Below, piece by piece: positions 1-5,928 of a DNA stretch of 7,458 bases; within the stretch, counting starts at the first letter, position 1, and every line of letters begins with the position of its first letter. Origin of the DNA: Thermoplasmata archaeon (GTDB taxonomy: Archaea; Thermoplasmatota; Thermoplasmata; Thermoplasmatales; Thermoplasmataceae); assembly GCA_021797225.1 (NCBI GenBank), contig JAKAAE010000079.1:1-7458 (forward strand). The letters are read 5' to 3'. The position numbers and the translations under genes are program-made. The notes under the pieces were generated by a model, which was given only the letters and a program-made list of their open reading frames with translations, was not told the DNA's origin and did not search any database.

Positions 1-762
1 GGAAAAACCTTCTATGAGACACTGAATGAACATGAAATAAGGTCTTATATAATATCATTTGCAGATCTTTTGAAGAGCAGTTACAGCAGAATAATGTATT
101 CAGGTGCAAAAGAAAAGAAGAGATATGATTTTCTCTTTGAAGGTTTTCTTATACTTAGAAAGCTTCTGAAAAAGGTGCGTGAAAATTCATATATATTTTT
201 TTATATAGGGGATCCGGATAAAATGGAGCACAGGTATGGCCCGGGGAGCCCGGAACATATGGAATCACTGCGGTATATATCATCCATGTTCAATGATTTA
301 TTCAGGGATCTTGCAGGTGAGGATATTGCAGTTATGGTATCATCTGATCATGGGTTCACCCCTGTTAATAAAAAGATATATGTTTCAGGTATCAGGGAAC
401 TATTGAAAATCAAGAATGGAAGGACAATGCCGGAAACATGGAGCCCCAGGGACATGATGATATATTCTGATAGCCCGGAAGATATGAAAAATAGACTGGA
501 AGGGCAGCTCCATGGCAGTGCTGAAATTATCACCAAAAATGAAATCCTAAAAATGGGGCTTATGGGAAACGACACTGTATCAGAAAAATACATCTCAAGA
601 GTGGGGAATATTCTGGTTCTGCCTCATTCCGGAAATACTGTATGGTACAAATATTATGATGATGACATTATAAAAGACCGGGGCATGCATGGGGGTCTAA
701 GCCGGGAAGAAATGATAATACCCTTTGCGTCCATCAATTTAAAAGATATTAAAAAATACTAA
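1..762 (+). CDS. Type I phosphodiesterase / nucleotide pyrophosphatase family protein, 3' part (5' end outside window)
   Basis: The frame is open from the first base, so this is the C-terminal 253 residues of a longer protein; the TTG at 70 is internal and not a start. It belongs to the alkaline phosphatase superfamily, whose phosphodiesterase branch hydrolyses phosphodiester or pyrophosphate bonds with two metal ions. Numbering from base 1, the metal-site pattern is complete for this half: D73-x3-H77 followed by RYGPGS (the family DxxxHxxGP motif), SDHG with D116 and H117, and MHGG with H230. The threonine or serine nucleophile and first aspartate would lie upstream, out of view. No membrane segment is visible in this part. 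The substrate cannot be told; archaeal members are mostly uncharacterised. It ends with TAA three bases before the stop of the convergent aminopeptidase gene. Family assignment is firm, specific activity is not. Confidence 0.85.
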   Translation, partial: GKTFYETLNEHEIRSYIISFADLLKSSYSRIMYSGAKEKKRYDFLFEGFLILRKLLKKVRENSYIFFYIGDPDKMEHRYGPGSPEHMESLRYISSMFNDLFRDLAGEDIAVMVSSDHGFTPVNKKIYVSGIRELLKIKNGRTMPETWSPRDMMIYSDSPEDMKNRLEGQLHGSAEIITKNEILKMGLMGNDTVSEKYISRVGNILVLPHSGNTVWYKYYDDDIIKDRGMHGGLSREEMIIPFASINLKDIKKY

Positions 763-765
763 AAA
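741..765 (-). terminator. Probable U-tract terminator of the aminopeptidase gene
   Basis: Read on the minus strand, this stretch just past the aminopeptidase stop contains three T-runs (from A-runs at 741-744, 751-756 and 761-765). It overlaps the last codons of the convergent phosphodiesterase gene. It fits the U-rich archaeal terminator pattern. No hairpin is obvious. Confidence 0.4.
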
Positions 766-3129
766 TTATTTCGTGTTTTTTACCAGATTTTCATAGATTT
801 CCAGGAATTCAAGACCTTTATTTATTCCACCGAAAATTTCCTCGTTTCTCACGGATTCAGCAGCTTTTTTCATTTTTTCCGGTTTCTTAATCCCTGCATT
901 CCCTATCATTGACTGAACGCATCTGTTTATTCTCAGGGGGCTTAGCTGGAATTTATACATGGTATCAACTATATTCTTCAGATTATCTATTATATACTGC
1001 CTTGATCCATCGCTTGATGACATTGCGACAAAGAACGAGTCCATATCCTGCTTCTTAGCTTTTCCTGATTTAACGAATTCCATGATGCTTTTATGGTTGC
1101 TGTCACCTTCAAGCACGCCTGATGCAGTTATAGCCTTTGTCTTATCCTCATCATTTGATGTTGTCTCTATTATGTTTGCAAAGTACCTGAAATCATTGTT
1201 TACCCTCGCCTGGGCAACAAGATAGGCAAGCCTGAAATCCGGTTCCACCTGGCTATATTCCTTATATTTGCTGAGAAGTGTTTTGCAGAAGTCATTATTA
1301 ATATATGCCAGCTTTGTGTACAGTCCAGAGAGCGATATTTTATAGTTAAACTCATCCTTCTTATTTGTCTCTATGTATTCCATCTTATCCTTTATGTAGA
1401 AGTTCGCAAGATCTCTAAAATAACCGTTCCCTGTTATATTATACAGGGAATAAAGCTGTTTTGATATCTCATCAATGACTATATTATCATTTATGCCGTA
1501 AAGCTTCTCAACCCTTCTTACATACTGGGTCATGTTTATTTTGCCTGATAGAAGAAACGCATAGAGATCGTTTGCAATACCCCATTTCTCATCGGTTGAT
1601 ATCTGTGAAAGATTTCTTGTCACAGTTTCATACATTGCATCGTCATAGAGTACCCTGTAGAATCCGCTGTGCCCGTAATTCAGTGAGAGAACATCACCGT
1701 CTATTTCCATTTCTCCTCCCTCCATGAGCGCATTTTCTTCTCTGGAAAATCTGTTTATGAATAATGGTATTTTCCACTGTGAATTCTTATCTCCCTCAAG
1801 GAAATAAAACTGTTTCTGTGTTATTTTTAATTTATCTCCACTCCTCTCAGTTATAAGATATGGATATCCCTTGTTTGATATCCATTGCTCCATAATTGAG
1901 GAAACCACCTTTCCAGATTCCTTTTCTATGGCATTCCATAGATCGGATCCTGAGGCATTCTTATATGAAAATTCCCTCAGATAATTCCTAAGTGCCTTCA
2001 TGAATACATCCTTTCCCACATATGCTTCTATCATTCTCAAAACATTTGAACCCTTACCGTACCTTATTTCATATGAAAGCTGTGATACGCTCCTGGGATC
2101 TGAAACATCCGCGTTTATGGGATGTGAATTCTTTAGTGAATCCATAGTGTAGGCGCCGTCCGTCTGGTCAAGAAGGAAATCACCGAAGAATTTCCATTCC
2201 GGATCAGTACTGTCAACGGTCTTGAACGCAAAGAATGTGGCAAAGCTCTCATTTAGCCATAAGTCGTTCCACCATTTCATGGTCACAAGGTCACCGAACC
2301 ACATGTGAACGAGTTCATGTGTTATGACCTCTGATGTTCTTTTATAACTCTTACTTGTGGTTGAATCATCAATATTTAGAAGGATTTCCCTGAATGTTAT
2401 TGCGCCCCAATTTTCCATGGCGCCAGCAGCAAATTCCGGAACCGAGATAAGGTTTAATTTTGGAAGCATGTAATCTATTCCTGTGTAGGTTTCAAGGTAA
2501 TTCAATGATTTCTTTGCAACTTCAATCGGATATCTGGATGATGCTAAATGTCCCTTCATTGCTGTAAGATATAGTTTTTTGCCCTTATATAAATCTTCCA
2601 CCTCATCAAATTGGCCTACTCCAAGGTAAACAAGATATGTTGCCATTCTGGGGGTTTGCTCGAATTCAATAAGCTTCTTTCCATTTTCCAGTTTTTCCTT
2701 TTTTGCAGGCATATTTGAAATGGCTCTGAGGTTACTGTCAATCTTCATTGAAATGTCAAAGGTAGCTTTGTAATTAGGATTGTCTATGCATGGAAATGCC
2801 CTTCTGGCATCCGATTCCTCGAACTGGGTAGAAAGTATATACTGAGTCTCCGTTCCGGCAAGATAGAAACCCTTCAGGCCACGGTCAACATCGGAAGAAA
2901 ATTTAACATCAACTGAAATGTCACCTCCATCAGTGGAGAATGTTACGCCATCTTTATCTGTTTCATATTTTACTGCTGACCCATTGATTTTGACTTCATG
3001 TATATCTATATTATTGAGGTCAAAAGTTATTTTCTTTTCTGCATCCTTAATTTTTACCGTTTCATCCCCTGCATACTTTTTGTGTTTGAAATCTATATCA
3101 AGGCTAAGCCTGTAATTTATAACTTCCAT
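766..3129 (-). CDS. M1 zinc aminopeptidase, tricorn protease-interacting factor F2/F3 type
   Basis: This is a cytosolic metallo-aminopeptidase that removes N-terminal residues from short peptides. In Thermoplasma, factors F2 and F3 act after the proteasome and tricorn protease to finish peptide breakdown to amino acids. The 787-residue length matches F3 (about 780). Key sites: TQFEESDARRAFPC from residue 101, substrate-binding GAMEN 236-240, zinc motif HELVH 271-275 with the third ligand E294 in WLNES, and the transition-state tyrosine Y357 in YGKG. By analogy with F3, the order is an N-terminal beta domain to about 170, a thermolysin-like catalytic domain to about 415, a small beta domain to about 490, then a helical C-terminal domain. 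There is no signal peptide. The ATG sits 25 nt from a TATA box, so the mRNA is probably leaderless. Neither tricorn nor F1 is in the window. F2 and F3 cannot be separated by eye. Confidence 0.95.
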   Translation of the reverse strand: MEVINYRLSLDIDFKHKKYAGDETVKIKDAEKKITFDLNNIDIHEVKINGSAVKYETDKDGVTFSTDGGDISVDVKFSSDVDRGLKGFYLAGTETQYILSTQFEESDARRAFPCIDNPNYKATFDISMKIDSNLRAISNMPAKKEKLENGKKLIEFEQTPRMATYLVYLGVGQFDEVEDLYKGKKLYLTAMKGHLASSRYPIEVAKKSLNYLETYTGIDYMLPKLNLISVPEFAAGAMENWGAITFREILLNIDDSTTSKSYKRTSEVITHELVHMWFGDLVTMKWWNDLWLNESFATFFAFKTVDSTDPEWKFFGDFLLDQTDGAYTMDSLKNSHPINADVSDPRSVSQLSYEIRYGKGSNVLRMIEAYVGKDVFMKALRNYLREFSYKNASGSDLWNAIEKESGKVVSSIMEQWISNKGYPYLITERSGDKLKITQKQFYFLEGDKNSQWKIPLFINRFSREENALMEGGEMEIDGDVLSLNYGHSGFYRVLYDDAMYETVTRNLSQISTDEKWGIANDLYAFLLSGKINMTQYVRRVEKLYGINDNIVIDEISKQLYSLYNITGNGYFRDLANFYIKDKMEYIETNKKDEFNYKISLSGLYTKLAYINNDFCKTLLSKYKEYSQVEPDFRLAYLVAQARVNNDFRYFANIIETTSNDEDKTKAITASGVLEGDSNHKSIMEFVKSGKAKKQDMDSFFVAMSSSDGSRQYIIDNLKNIVDTMYKFQLSPLRINRCVQSMIGNAGIKKPEKMKKAAESVRNEEIFGGINKGLEFLEIYENLVKNTK
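776..781 (+). terminator. Probable U-tract terminator of the phosphodiesterase gene
   Basis: A run of six T lies 14 nt past the phosphodiesterase stop, preceded by another T-rich stretch at 766-771. Archaeal intrinsic termination needs mainly a U-rich tract. The tract lies inside the 3' coding end of the opposite-strand aminopeptidase gene because only 3 nt separate the two stops. Inferred from composition only. Confidence 0.4.
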
Positions 3130-3148
3130 ATCAGTTTATATGTACGCA

Positions 3149-3160
3149 TTTAATAAATTT
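3149..3160 (-). promoter_or_regulatory. TATA box of the aminopeptidase gene
   Basis: On the minus strand the sequence is AAATTTATTAAA, centred about 25 nt upstream of the ATG at 3129, with an A-rich BRE-like CGCAAAAA directly upstream. This spacing would start the transcript at or next to the AUG. Confidence 0.6.
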
Positions 3161-3176
3161 TTGCGAAGTTGAATAA

Positions 3177-3188
3177 TTTAAATAATAA
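3177..3188 (+). promoter_or_regulatory. TATA box of the four-helix membrane protein gene
   Basis: TTTAAATAATAA is centred about 23-24 nt upstream of the ATG at 3205, the spacing expected for a leaderless archaeal mRNA. It lies back to back with the minus-strand TATA box at 3149-3160. Its position argues against translation from the in-frame TTG at 3169, which lies upstream of the box. Confidence 0.6.
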
Positions 3189-3204
3189 CACGATATACTG
3201 TTTT

Positions 3205-3645
3205 ATGGATAATAAATATAGCTTCGCCTATCTAGGTCTTGCTGTGATGATGGTTCTTCTCTTCATACAGTTCATAATGGGTATGTTCATAAATCTCTAT
3301 GTGCCATTCCCGCCATTAAACAGCATATCACATATGGGACCAAGGGCTTTTCCTTCTAATTACCTCACCGTAATGTTTCATATGATGTTGGGATTCCTTA
3401 TTCTCATAGTTTCATTCATAATGCTTCTTCTCAGTATAAAAATACAACACATAAACCTCATTATATCATCTGTTTTATCTTTTATTTTTGTCATAATAGC
3501 AGGGGTTTCAGGATTCCTGTTTCTGTTCAATGAATACAATAAATATTCATTCCTTATGGCAACATCATTCATAATAATTGTAATGTCTGAATTTTATTAT
3601 CTCTATACCCTGAAACTTATAACCGGTGTATCTTCGAAATATTAA
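3205..3645 (+). CDS. Small four-helix integral membrane protein of unknown function
   Basis: This is a 146-residue, strongly hydrophobic protein with four predicted membrane helices, roughly at residues 6-32, 54-79, 83-108 and 114-138. The first helix runs into G26-M27, N30-L31-Y32-V33 and a PFPP loop (34-37). Three histidines stand out: H43 in the first loop, H59 inside helix 2 followed by MMLG, and H82 at the start of helix 3. I recall a similar pattern (GMxxNLYV, a proline, then a helix with HxxLG) in unnamed small membrane proteins of archaea and actinobacteria, but could not check this. The histidines could bind heme or a metal; that is speculation. The ATG at 3205 is chosen over the in-frame TTG at 3169 because the TATA box lies between them. 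It is transcribed alone, divergent from the aminopeptidase and convergent with the next gene. Confidence 0.75.
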   Translation: MDNKYSFAYLGLAVMMVLLFIQFIMGMFINLYVPFPPLNSISHMGPRAFPSNYLTVMFHMMLGFLILIVSFIMLLLSIKIQHINLIISSVLSFIFVIIAGVSGFLFLFNEYNKYSFLMATSFIIIVMSEFYYLYTLKLITGVSSKY

Positions 3646-3653
3646 TATATTAT

Positions 3654-3670
3654 AAAAAAATATTATTTTT
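3654..3670. terminator. Bidirectional terminator between convergent genes
   Basis: The 17-nt gap between the two stops and the start of the opposite gene holds seven A (3654-3660) and, after TATTA, five T (3666-3670). Bases 3656-3670 form a perfect 7-bp inverted repeat around a single T. A U-tract is therefore supplied in each direction, for the membrane-protein gene (plus) and the 154-residue protein gene (minus). An A/T-only stem this short is weak, so the U-tracts probably matter more than the hairpin. Confidence 0.5.
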
Positions 3671-4127
3671 CCATTAATTCGCATGATCTCTTATAAAGTA
3701 TATCCCTCAAAAGAAGGAAAGCCCTGAAGTTTTCCGGGTTGAAGCGTTCTGAAAATCCCTCTTTTCTCGATAGTACTCTGTAGTAATACATAACTTCTAC
3801 TGTTTTTCTACATGCCCTGAAGGCAACTCTGGCCGATCTGCTTTCATTCAATAGTATGGAATAATCCATGGCCCAGCCCTTTTCGCCCTCTATTTTTTCA
3901 AGAAAACTGAAATCTTTTGGATTTTCTCCAGTAATTATATAATTCTCTAGAGATTTGATAAATTCAAACATATTTTTGTATTCATCTGCATGGTTTTCAT
4001 CCATCTTTATTAGTCTGCCAATCAGTTCTGCCAGTTCATATTCTATCATAAAATAGAGCTGTATCCCTGAATCATAATCCTCTTCTTTCTGATTTACACA
4101 GCAGTGAAATTTTGGAAATTCTGTCAT
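3663..4127 (-). CDS. Conserved-looking hypothetical protein, 154 residues, function unknown
   Basis: I do not recognise this protein. It is soluble, has no signal peptide or membrane segment, and appears mostly helical, with charged amphipathic stretches at about 22-64 and 92-153. Notable features are an FHCC motif near the N-terminus (7-10), two further cysteines (C106, C149), a basic and aromatic region RACRKTVEVMYYYR (104-117), and many acidic and lysine residues. The H8-C9-C10 group could bind a metal or form a redox pair, but no known spaced Cys/His motif is present. The reading frame has good codon usage and is followed by a plausible terminator, so I take it as a real gene. The start chosen is ATG 4127; an in-frame TTG at 4136 would add three residues but fits the TATA box at 4143-4155 less well. 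It lies 51 nt downstream of lipB on the same strand, with its own promoter. Confidence 0.7.
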   Translation of the reverse strand: MTEFPKFHCCVNQKEEDYDSGIQLYFMIEYELAELIGRLIKMDENHADEYKNMFEFIKSLENYIITGENPKDFSFLEKIEGEKGWAMDYSILLNESRSARVAFRACRKTVEVMYYYRVLSRKEGFSERFNPENFRAFLLLRDILYKRSCELMEK

Positions 4128-4142
4128 AATTAACAAGTATAT

Positions 4143-4155
4143 TATAAAATATATA
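4143..4155 (-). promoter_or_regulatory. TATA box of the 154-residue protein gene
   Basis: On the minus strand this reads TATATATTTTATA, centred about 22 nt upstream of the ATG at 4127. It lies in the 51-nt gap after lipB, so this gene is probably transcribed from its own start even though lipB precedes it on the same strand. Readthrough from lipB remains possible, as I see no clear lipB terminator. Confidence 0.5.
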
Positions 4156-4178
4156 CCTTCTGCATCATGCTAAATTAC

Positions 4179-4826
4179 TTATAAAATATCCTTGTATCTT
4201 TCATAATCTATGATTCCAAATTTTTTTAAGGTGATATCAATAAATTTTTCCTTCACATCATTAAAACTGTGCTGTTTTCCCCGAATTGAATCCATAGACG
4301 TCATTATTTCTGATGAAAAGTTGCATGGATTTATCACATTAAATTTTTTTAAATCCGTACACACATTGAGTCCCATCCCATGCATTGTTGTAAATTTATC
4401 AATGCCTAGTCCTATGGAACATATCTTTTTATTTCCAACCCACACACCTGTTTTTTCGTTCAGCATTGGCGTTCCTCTAATTTTATAATAATCTAACAGT
4501 TCAATTACAGATTCCTGAATTAATTTTATGAGTTTCAATGCATCAAGGTTTGATCTTTTCAGATTTATAATATAATATGCAACAAGCTGGCCGGGACCGT
4601 GATATGTTAAATATCCTCCGCGGTTTATCTTTATTGCACCTTCAAGGTTTCCACTGAAATGGGAACCTGCAGTATAAATATCAGGATGCTGGAGAAATAT
4701 GAATGTATCGCATGATTCCTCTTTATTGACTTTATCATGAATTTTTTTCTGGAAATCAAGCGCCTTTAAATATTCAACAATTTCAAGGTCGTATACTATA
4801 CCACAGTTCTGAAAATTTATTTTCAT
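4179..4826 (-). CDS. lipB: Lipoyl(octanoyl) transferase LipB
   Basis: LipB moves an octanoyl group, normally from octanoyl-ACP, onto a lysine of lipoyl-domain proteins (2-oxoacid dehydrogenase E2, glycine cleavage H protein); LipA then inserts the sulfurs. Counting from ATG 4826 (215 residues, the usual family size), the signature motifs are QHPDIYTAG (46-54), RGGYLTYHGPGQLVAY (69-84), GVWVGNKKICSIGLG (127-141) with the catalytic lysine K134, and GLNVCTDLKKFNVINPC (152-168) with the catalytic cysteine C168. An in-frame TTG at 4841 would add five residues. The ATG fits the usual family N-terminus, and a GGGATG at 4834-4839 on the minus strand is a weak ribosome-site candidate. A biotin/lipoate ligase (LplA) is related in fold, but the INPC cysteine marks LipB. 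By sampling a few lines, GC looks several points lower than in the aminopeptidase and pirin genes. LipA and target genes are not in the window. Confidence 0.93.
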   Translation of the reverse strand: MKINFQNCGIVYDLEIVEYLKALDFQKKIHDKVNKEESCDTFIFLQHPDIYTAGSHFSGNLEGAIKINRGGYLTYHGPGQLVAYYIINLKRSNLDALKLIKLIQESVIELLDYYKIRGTPMLNEKTGVWVGNKKICSIGLGIDKFTTMHGMGLNVCTDLKKFNVINPCNFSSEIMTSMDSIRGKQHSFNDVKEKFIDITLKKFGIIDYERYKDIL

Positions 4827-4866
4827 TATATTACATCCCAATATATGGCTTCACATTTTTATTTTG

Positions 4867-4876
4867 TATATAAAAT
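4867..4876 (-). promoter_or_regulatory. Candidate TATA box of lipB
   Basis: On the minus strand this reads ATTTTATATA, centred about 45 nt upstream of the lipB ATG. It would place transcription start near 4846 and give a leader of about 20 nt, unlike the leaderless arrangement of neighbouring genes. The leader would contain GGGATG six bases before the ATG. The whole region is A/T-rich, so other boxes are possible. Confidence 0.35.
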
Positions 4877-4901
4877 TCGCTATGAATAGGATTTTAAGTG
4901 G

Positions 4902-4915
4902 TATATAATTATATA
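4902..4915. repeat. 14-bp perfect palindrome upstream of the pirin TATA box
   Basis: TATATAATTATATA equals its own reverse complement. It is centred about 20 bp upstream of the pirin TATA box and about 37 bp upstream of the candidate lipB box, in the 124-nt gap between these divergent genes. It could be a site for a dimeric regulator. Because it is pure A/T in an A/T-rich gap, chance is a serious alternative. Confidence 0.3.
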
Positions 4916-4923
4916 GCAAAAAC

Positions 4924-4935
4924 ATTTAAATTAAA
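4924..4935 (+). promoter_or_regulatory. TATA box of the pirin gene
   Basis: ATTTAAATTAAA is centred about 22 nt upstream of the ATG at 4951, preceded by the A-rich BRE-like GCAAAAAC. The spacing implies a leaderless mRNA. Confidence 0.6.
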
Positions 4936-4950
4936 GAGCATTAGTTAATC

Positions 4951-5871
4951 ATGGAAAAAATAAATGGCAGAATAAAGAAGATAAATTATGTTATTAAGGG
5001 CGTTGAAGCAAAGGACGGGGCCGGAGTGCGCCTGAAAAGAATTTTCGGCGGTCCGAATACAGTTAACATAACAGATCCATTTCTTCTACTGGATCACTTC
5101 GGGTCCGATAGAATTGATGATTACATCTCGGGATTCCCATGGCACCCACATAGAGGAATAGAAACCATAACATATTTGCTGTCAGGTAAGGTCGAGCATC
5201 GTGATACTACCGATCACCGTGGAACAATATACCCAGATGGACTTCAGTGGATGACTGCAGGAAGTGGCATATTCCATGAAGAGATGCCTAAGCCACTGGA
5301 TGAGAAAAATCCAGAGGAGCTATTAAGGGCAAATGGAATGCCAACACTTGTCTCCGGTTTCCAGTTGTGGTTAAACCTTCCTGCTAAATATAAAATGACT
5401 ATTCCAACATACAGGAATATAAATGGAAATGAGGTGCCTGTAATTTCCCTTGATGGCGCAACGGTCAAGATTATTGCCGGAGAATATAATAAAACTTCGG
5501 GCATGTACACATCACAGTATGGCATAGATCCGCTTTACCTTGACGTTTCCATGGATGAAGAATCTGAGTTCAGTTACCCCATTAAGGATGGATATACATC
5601 TATTATTTTTTCAGTAACCGGAGAGGGAATTCACGGTAATCAGAAACTTGAGCCGGATACAGCGGCCATATTATCTATGGATGGAGATTACGTTAATGTT
5701 AGAACTGGTAGATCGGGATATAGATTCATACTCTTATCTGGAAAACCGCTTCATGAGCCAGTAAAATGGTACGGGCCAATAGTTATGAACACTGATGAAC
5801 AGATACGGGAGGCAATCAGAGATCTCAATAGGGATAACTTTGTCAGGGAAAAGAAGCCGGTGATGGAATAA
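4951..5871 (+). CDS. Pirin family protein (bicupin)
   Basis: Pirins are cytosolic two-cupin proteins with one metal, usually iron, in the N-terminal cupin. Bacterial and human members have been linked to quercetin dioxygenase activity, redox sensing or transcription-cofactor roles; the archaeal function is unknown. This 306-residue protein is of normal length. By correspondence with human pirin, the four metal ligands are all present: H65 and H67 in FPWHPHRGIETITYLL, and H109 and E111 in GSGIFHEEMP. The conserved DPFLLLDHF (42-50) precedes them, FQLWLNLP follows at 137-144, and the C-terminal cupin ends in the typical EPVKWYGPIVMNT (269-281). There is no signal peptide or membrane helix. The ATG fits its TATA box. 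It is followed after 57 nt by an ABC transporter gene with its own promoter, so a functional link with that gene is not shown. The substrate cannot be predicted. Confidence 0.93.
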   Translation: MEKINGRIKKINYVIKGVEAKDGAGVRLKRIFGGPNTVNITDPFLLLDHFGSDRIDDYISGFPWHPHRGIETITYLLSGKVEHRDTTDHRGTIYPDGLQWMTAGSGIFHEEMPKPLDEKNPEELLRANGMPTLVSGFQLWLNLPAKYKMTIPTYRNINGNEVPVISLDGATVKIIAGEYNKTSGMYTSQYGIDPLYLDVSMDEESEFSYPIKDGYTSIIFSVTGEGIHGNQKLEPDTAAILSMDGDYVNVRTGRSGYRFILLSGKPLHEPVKWYGPIVMNTDEQIREAIRDLNRDNFVREKKPVME

Positions 5872-5877
5872 GATAAC

Positions 5878-5897
5878 TATCTATTTATTTTTAGATA
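5878..5897 (+). terminator. Possible weak terminator after the pirin gene
   Basis: Seven bases after the stop, TATCTA (5878-5883) and TAGATA (5892-5897) can pair around a T-rich 8-nt loop; the T-rich tract is 5884-5892. The stem is only 6 bp and A/T-rich. An additional AGATA at 5871-5875 could pair alternatively with TATCT. The U-rich stretch is the more convincing part. Confidence 0.35.
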
Positions 5898-5901
5898 ATG
5901 G

Positions 5902-5910
5902 TTAAATATA
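5902..5910 (+). promoter_or_regulatory. TATA box of the ABC transporter operon
   Basis: TTAAATATA is centred about 23 nt upstream of the permease ATG at 5929, giving the leaderless spacing seen for other genes here. It suggests the transporter pair is transcribed separately from the pirin gene. Confidence 0.5.
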
Positions 5911-5928
5911 CCTTAATGATTATACGGC

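Noticed and set aside
70..72. TTG as start of the phosphodiesterase
   Set aside because: The same frame is open back to base 1 and the metal-site half found here needs an N-terminal half with the nucleophile, so this is an internal codon of a truncated gene.
959..1225. Antisense open frame inside the aminopeptidase gene
   Set aside because: It is opposite a gene with strong family motifs, has no promoter or family signal and reads as a by-product of the codon use of the real gene. The same applies to the opposite-strand frames at 348-593, 2918-3115, 3378-3572, 4210-4488, 5244-5525, 6342-6524, 6594-6872 and 7139-7324.
3169..3171. TTG as start of the four-helix membrane protein
   Set aside because: It lies upstream of the likely TATA box and adds a polar, Asn-rich stretch; ATG 3205 has the expected leaderless spacing.
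4179..4826. LplA-type lipoate ligase instead of LipB
   Set aside because: The INPC cysteine and KICSIG lysine are the LipB catalytic pair, and LplA's longer sequence and adenylation motifs are absent.
3663..4826. A lipB plus hypothetical gene operon as a new lipoylation system
   Set aside because: The downstream gene seems to have its own TATA box and shows no lipoate-related motif; strand and proximity alone are not enough.
4839..4841. TTG as start of lipB
   Set aside because: It adds five residues not expected for LipB; ATG 4826 gives the usual family length. Not fully excluded, since the lipB promoter is unclear.
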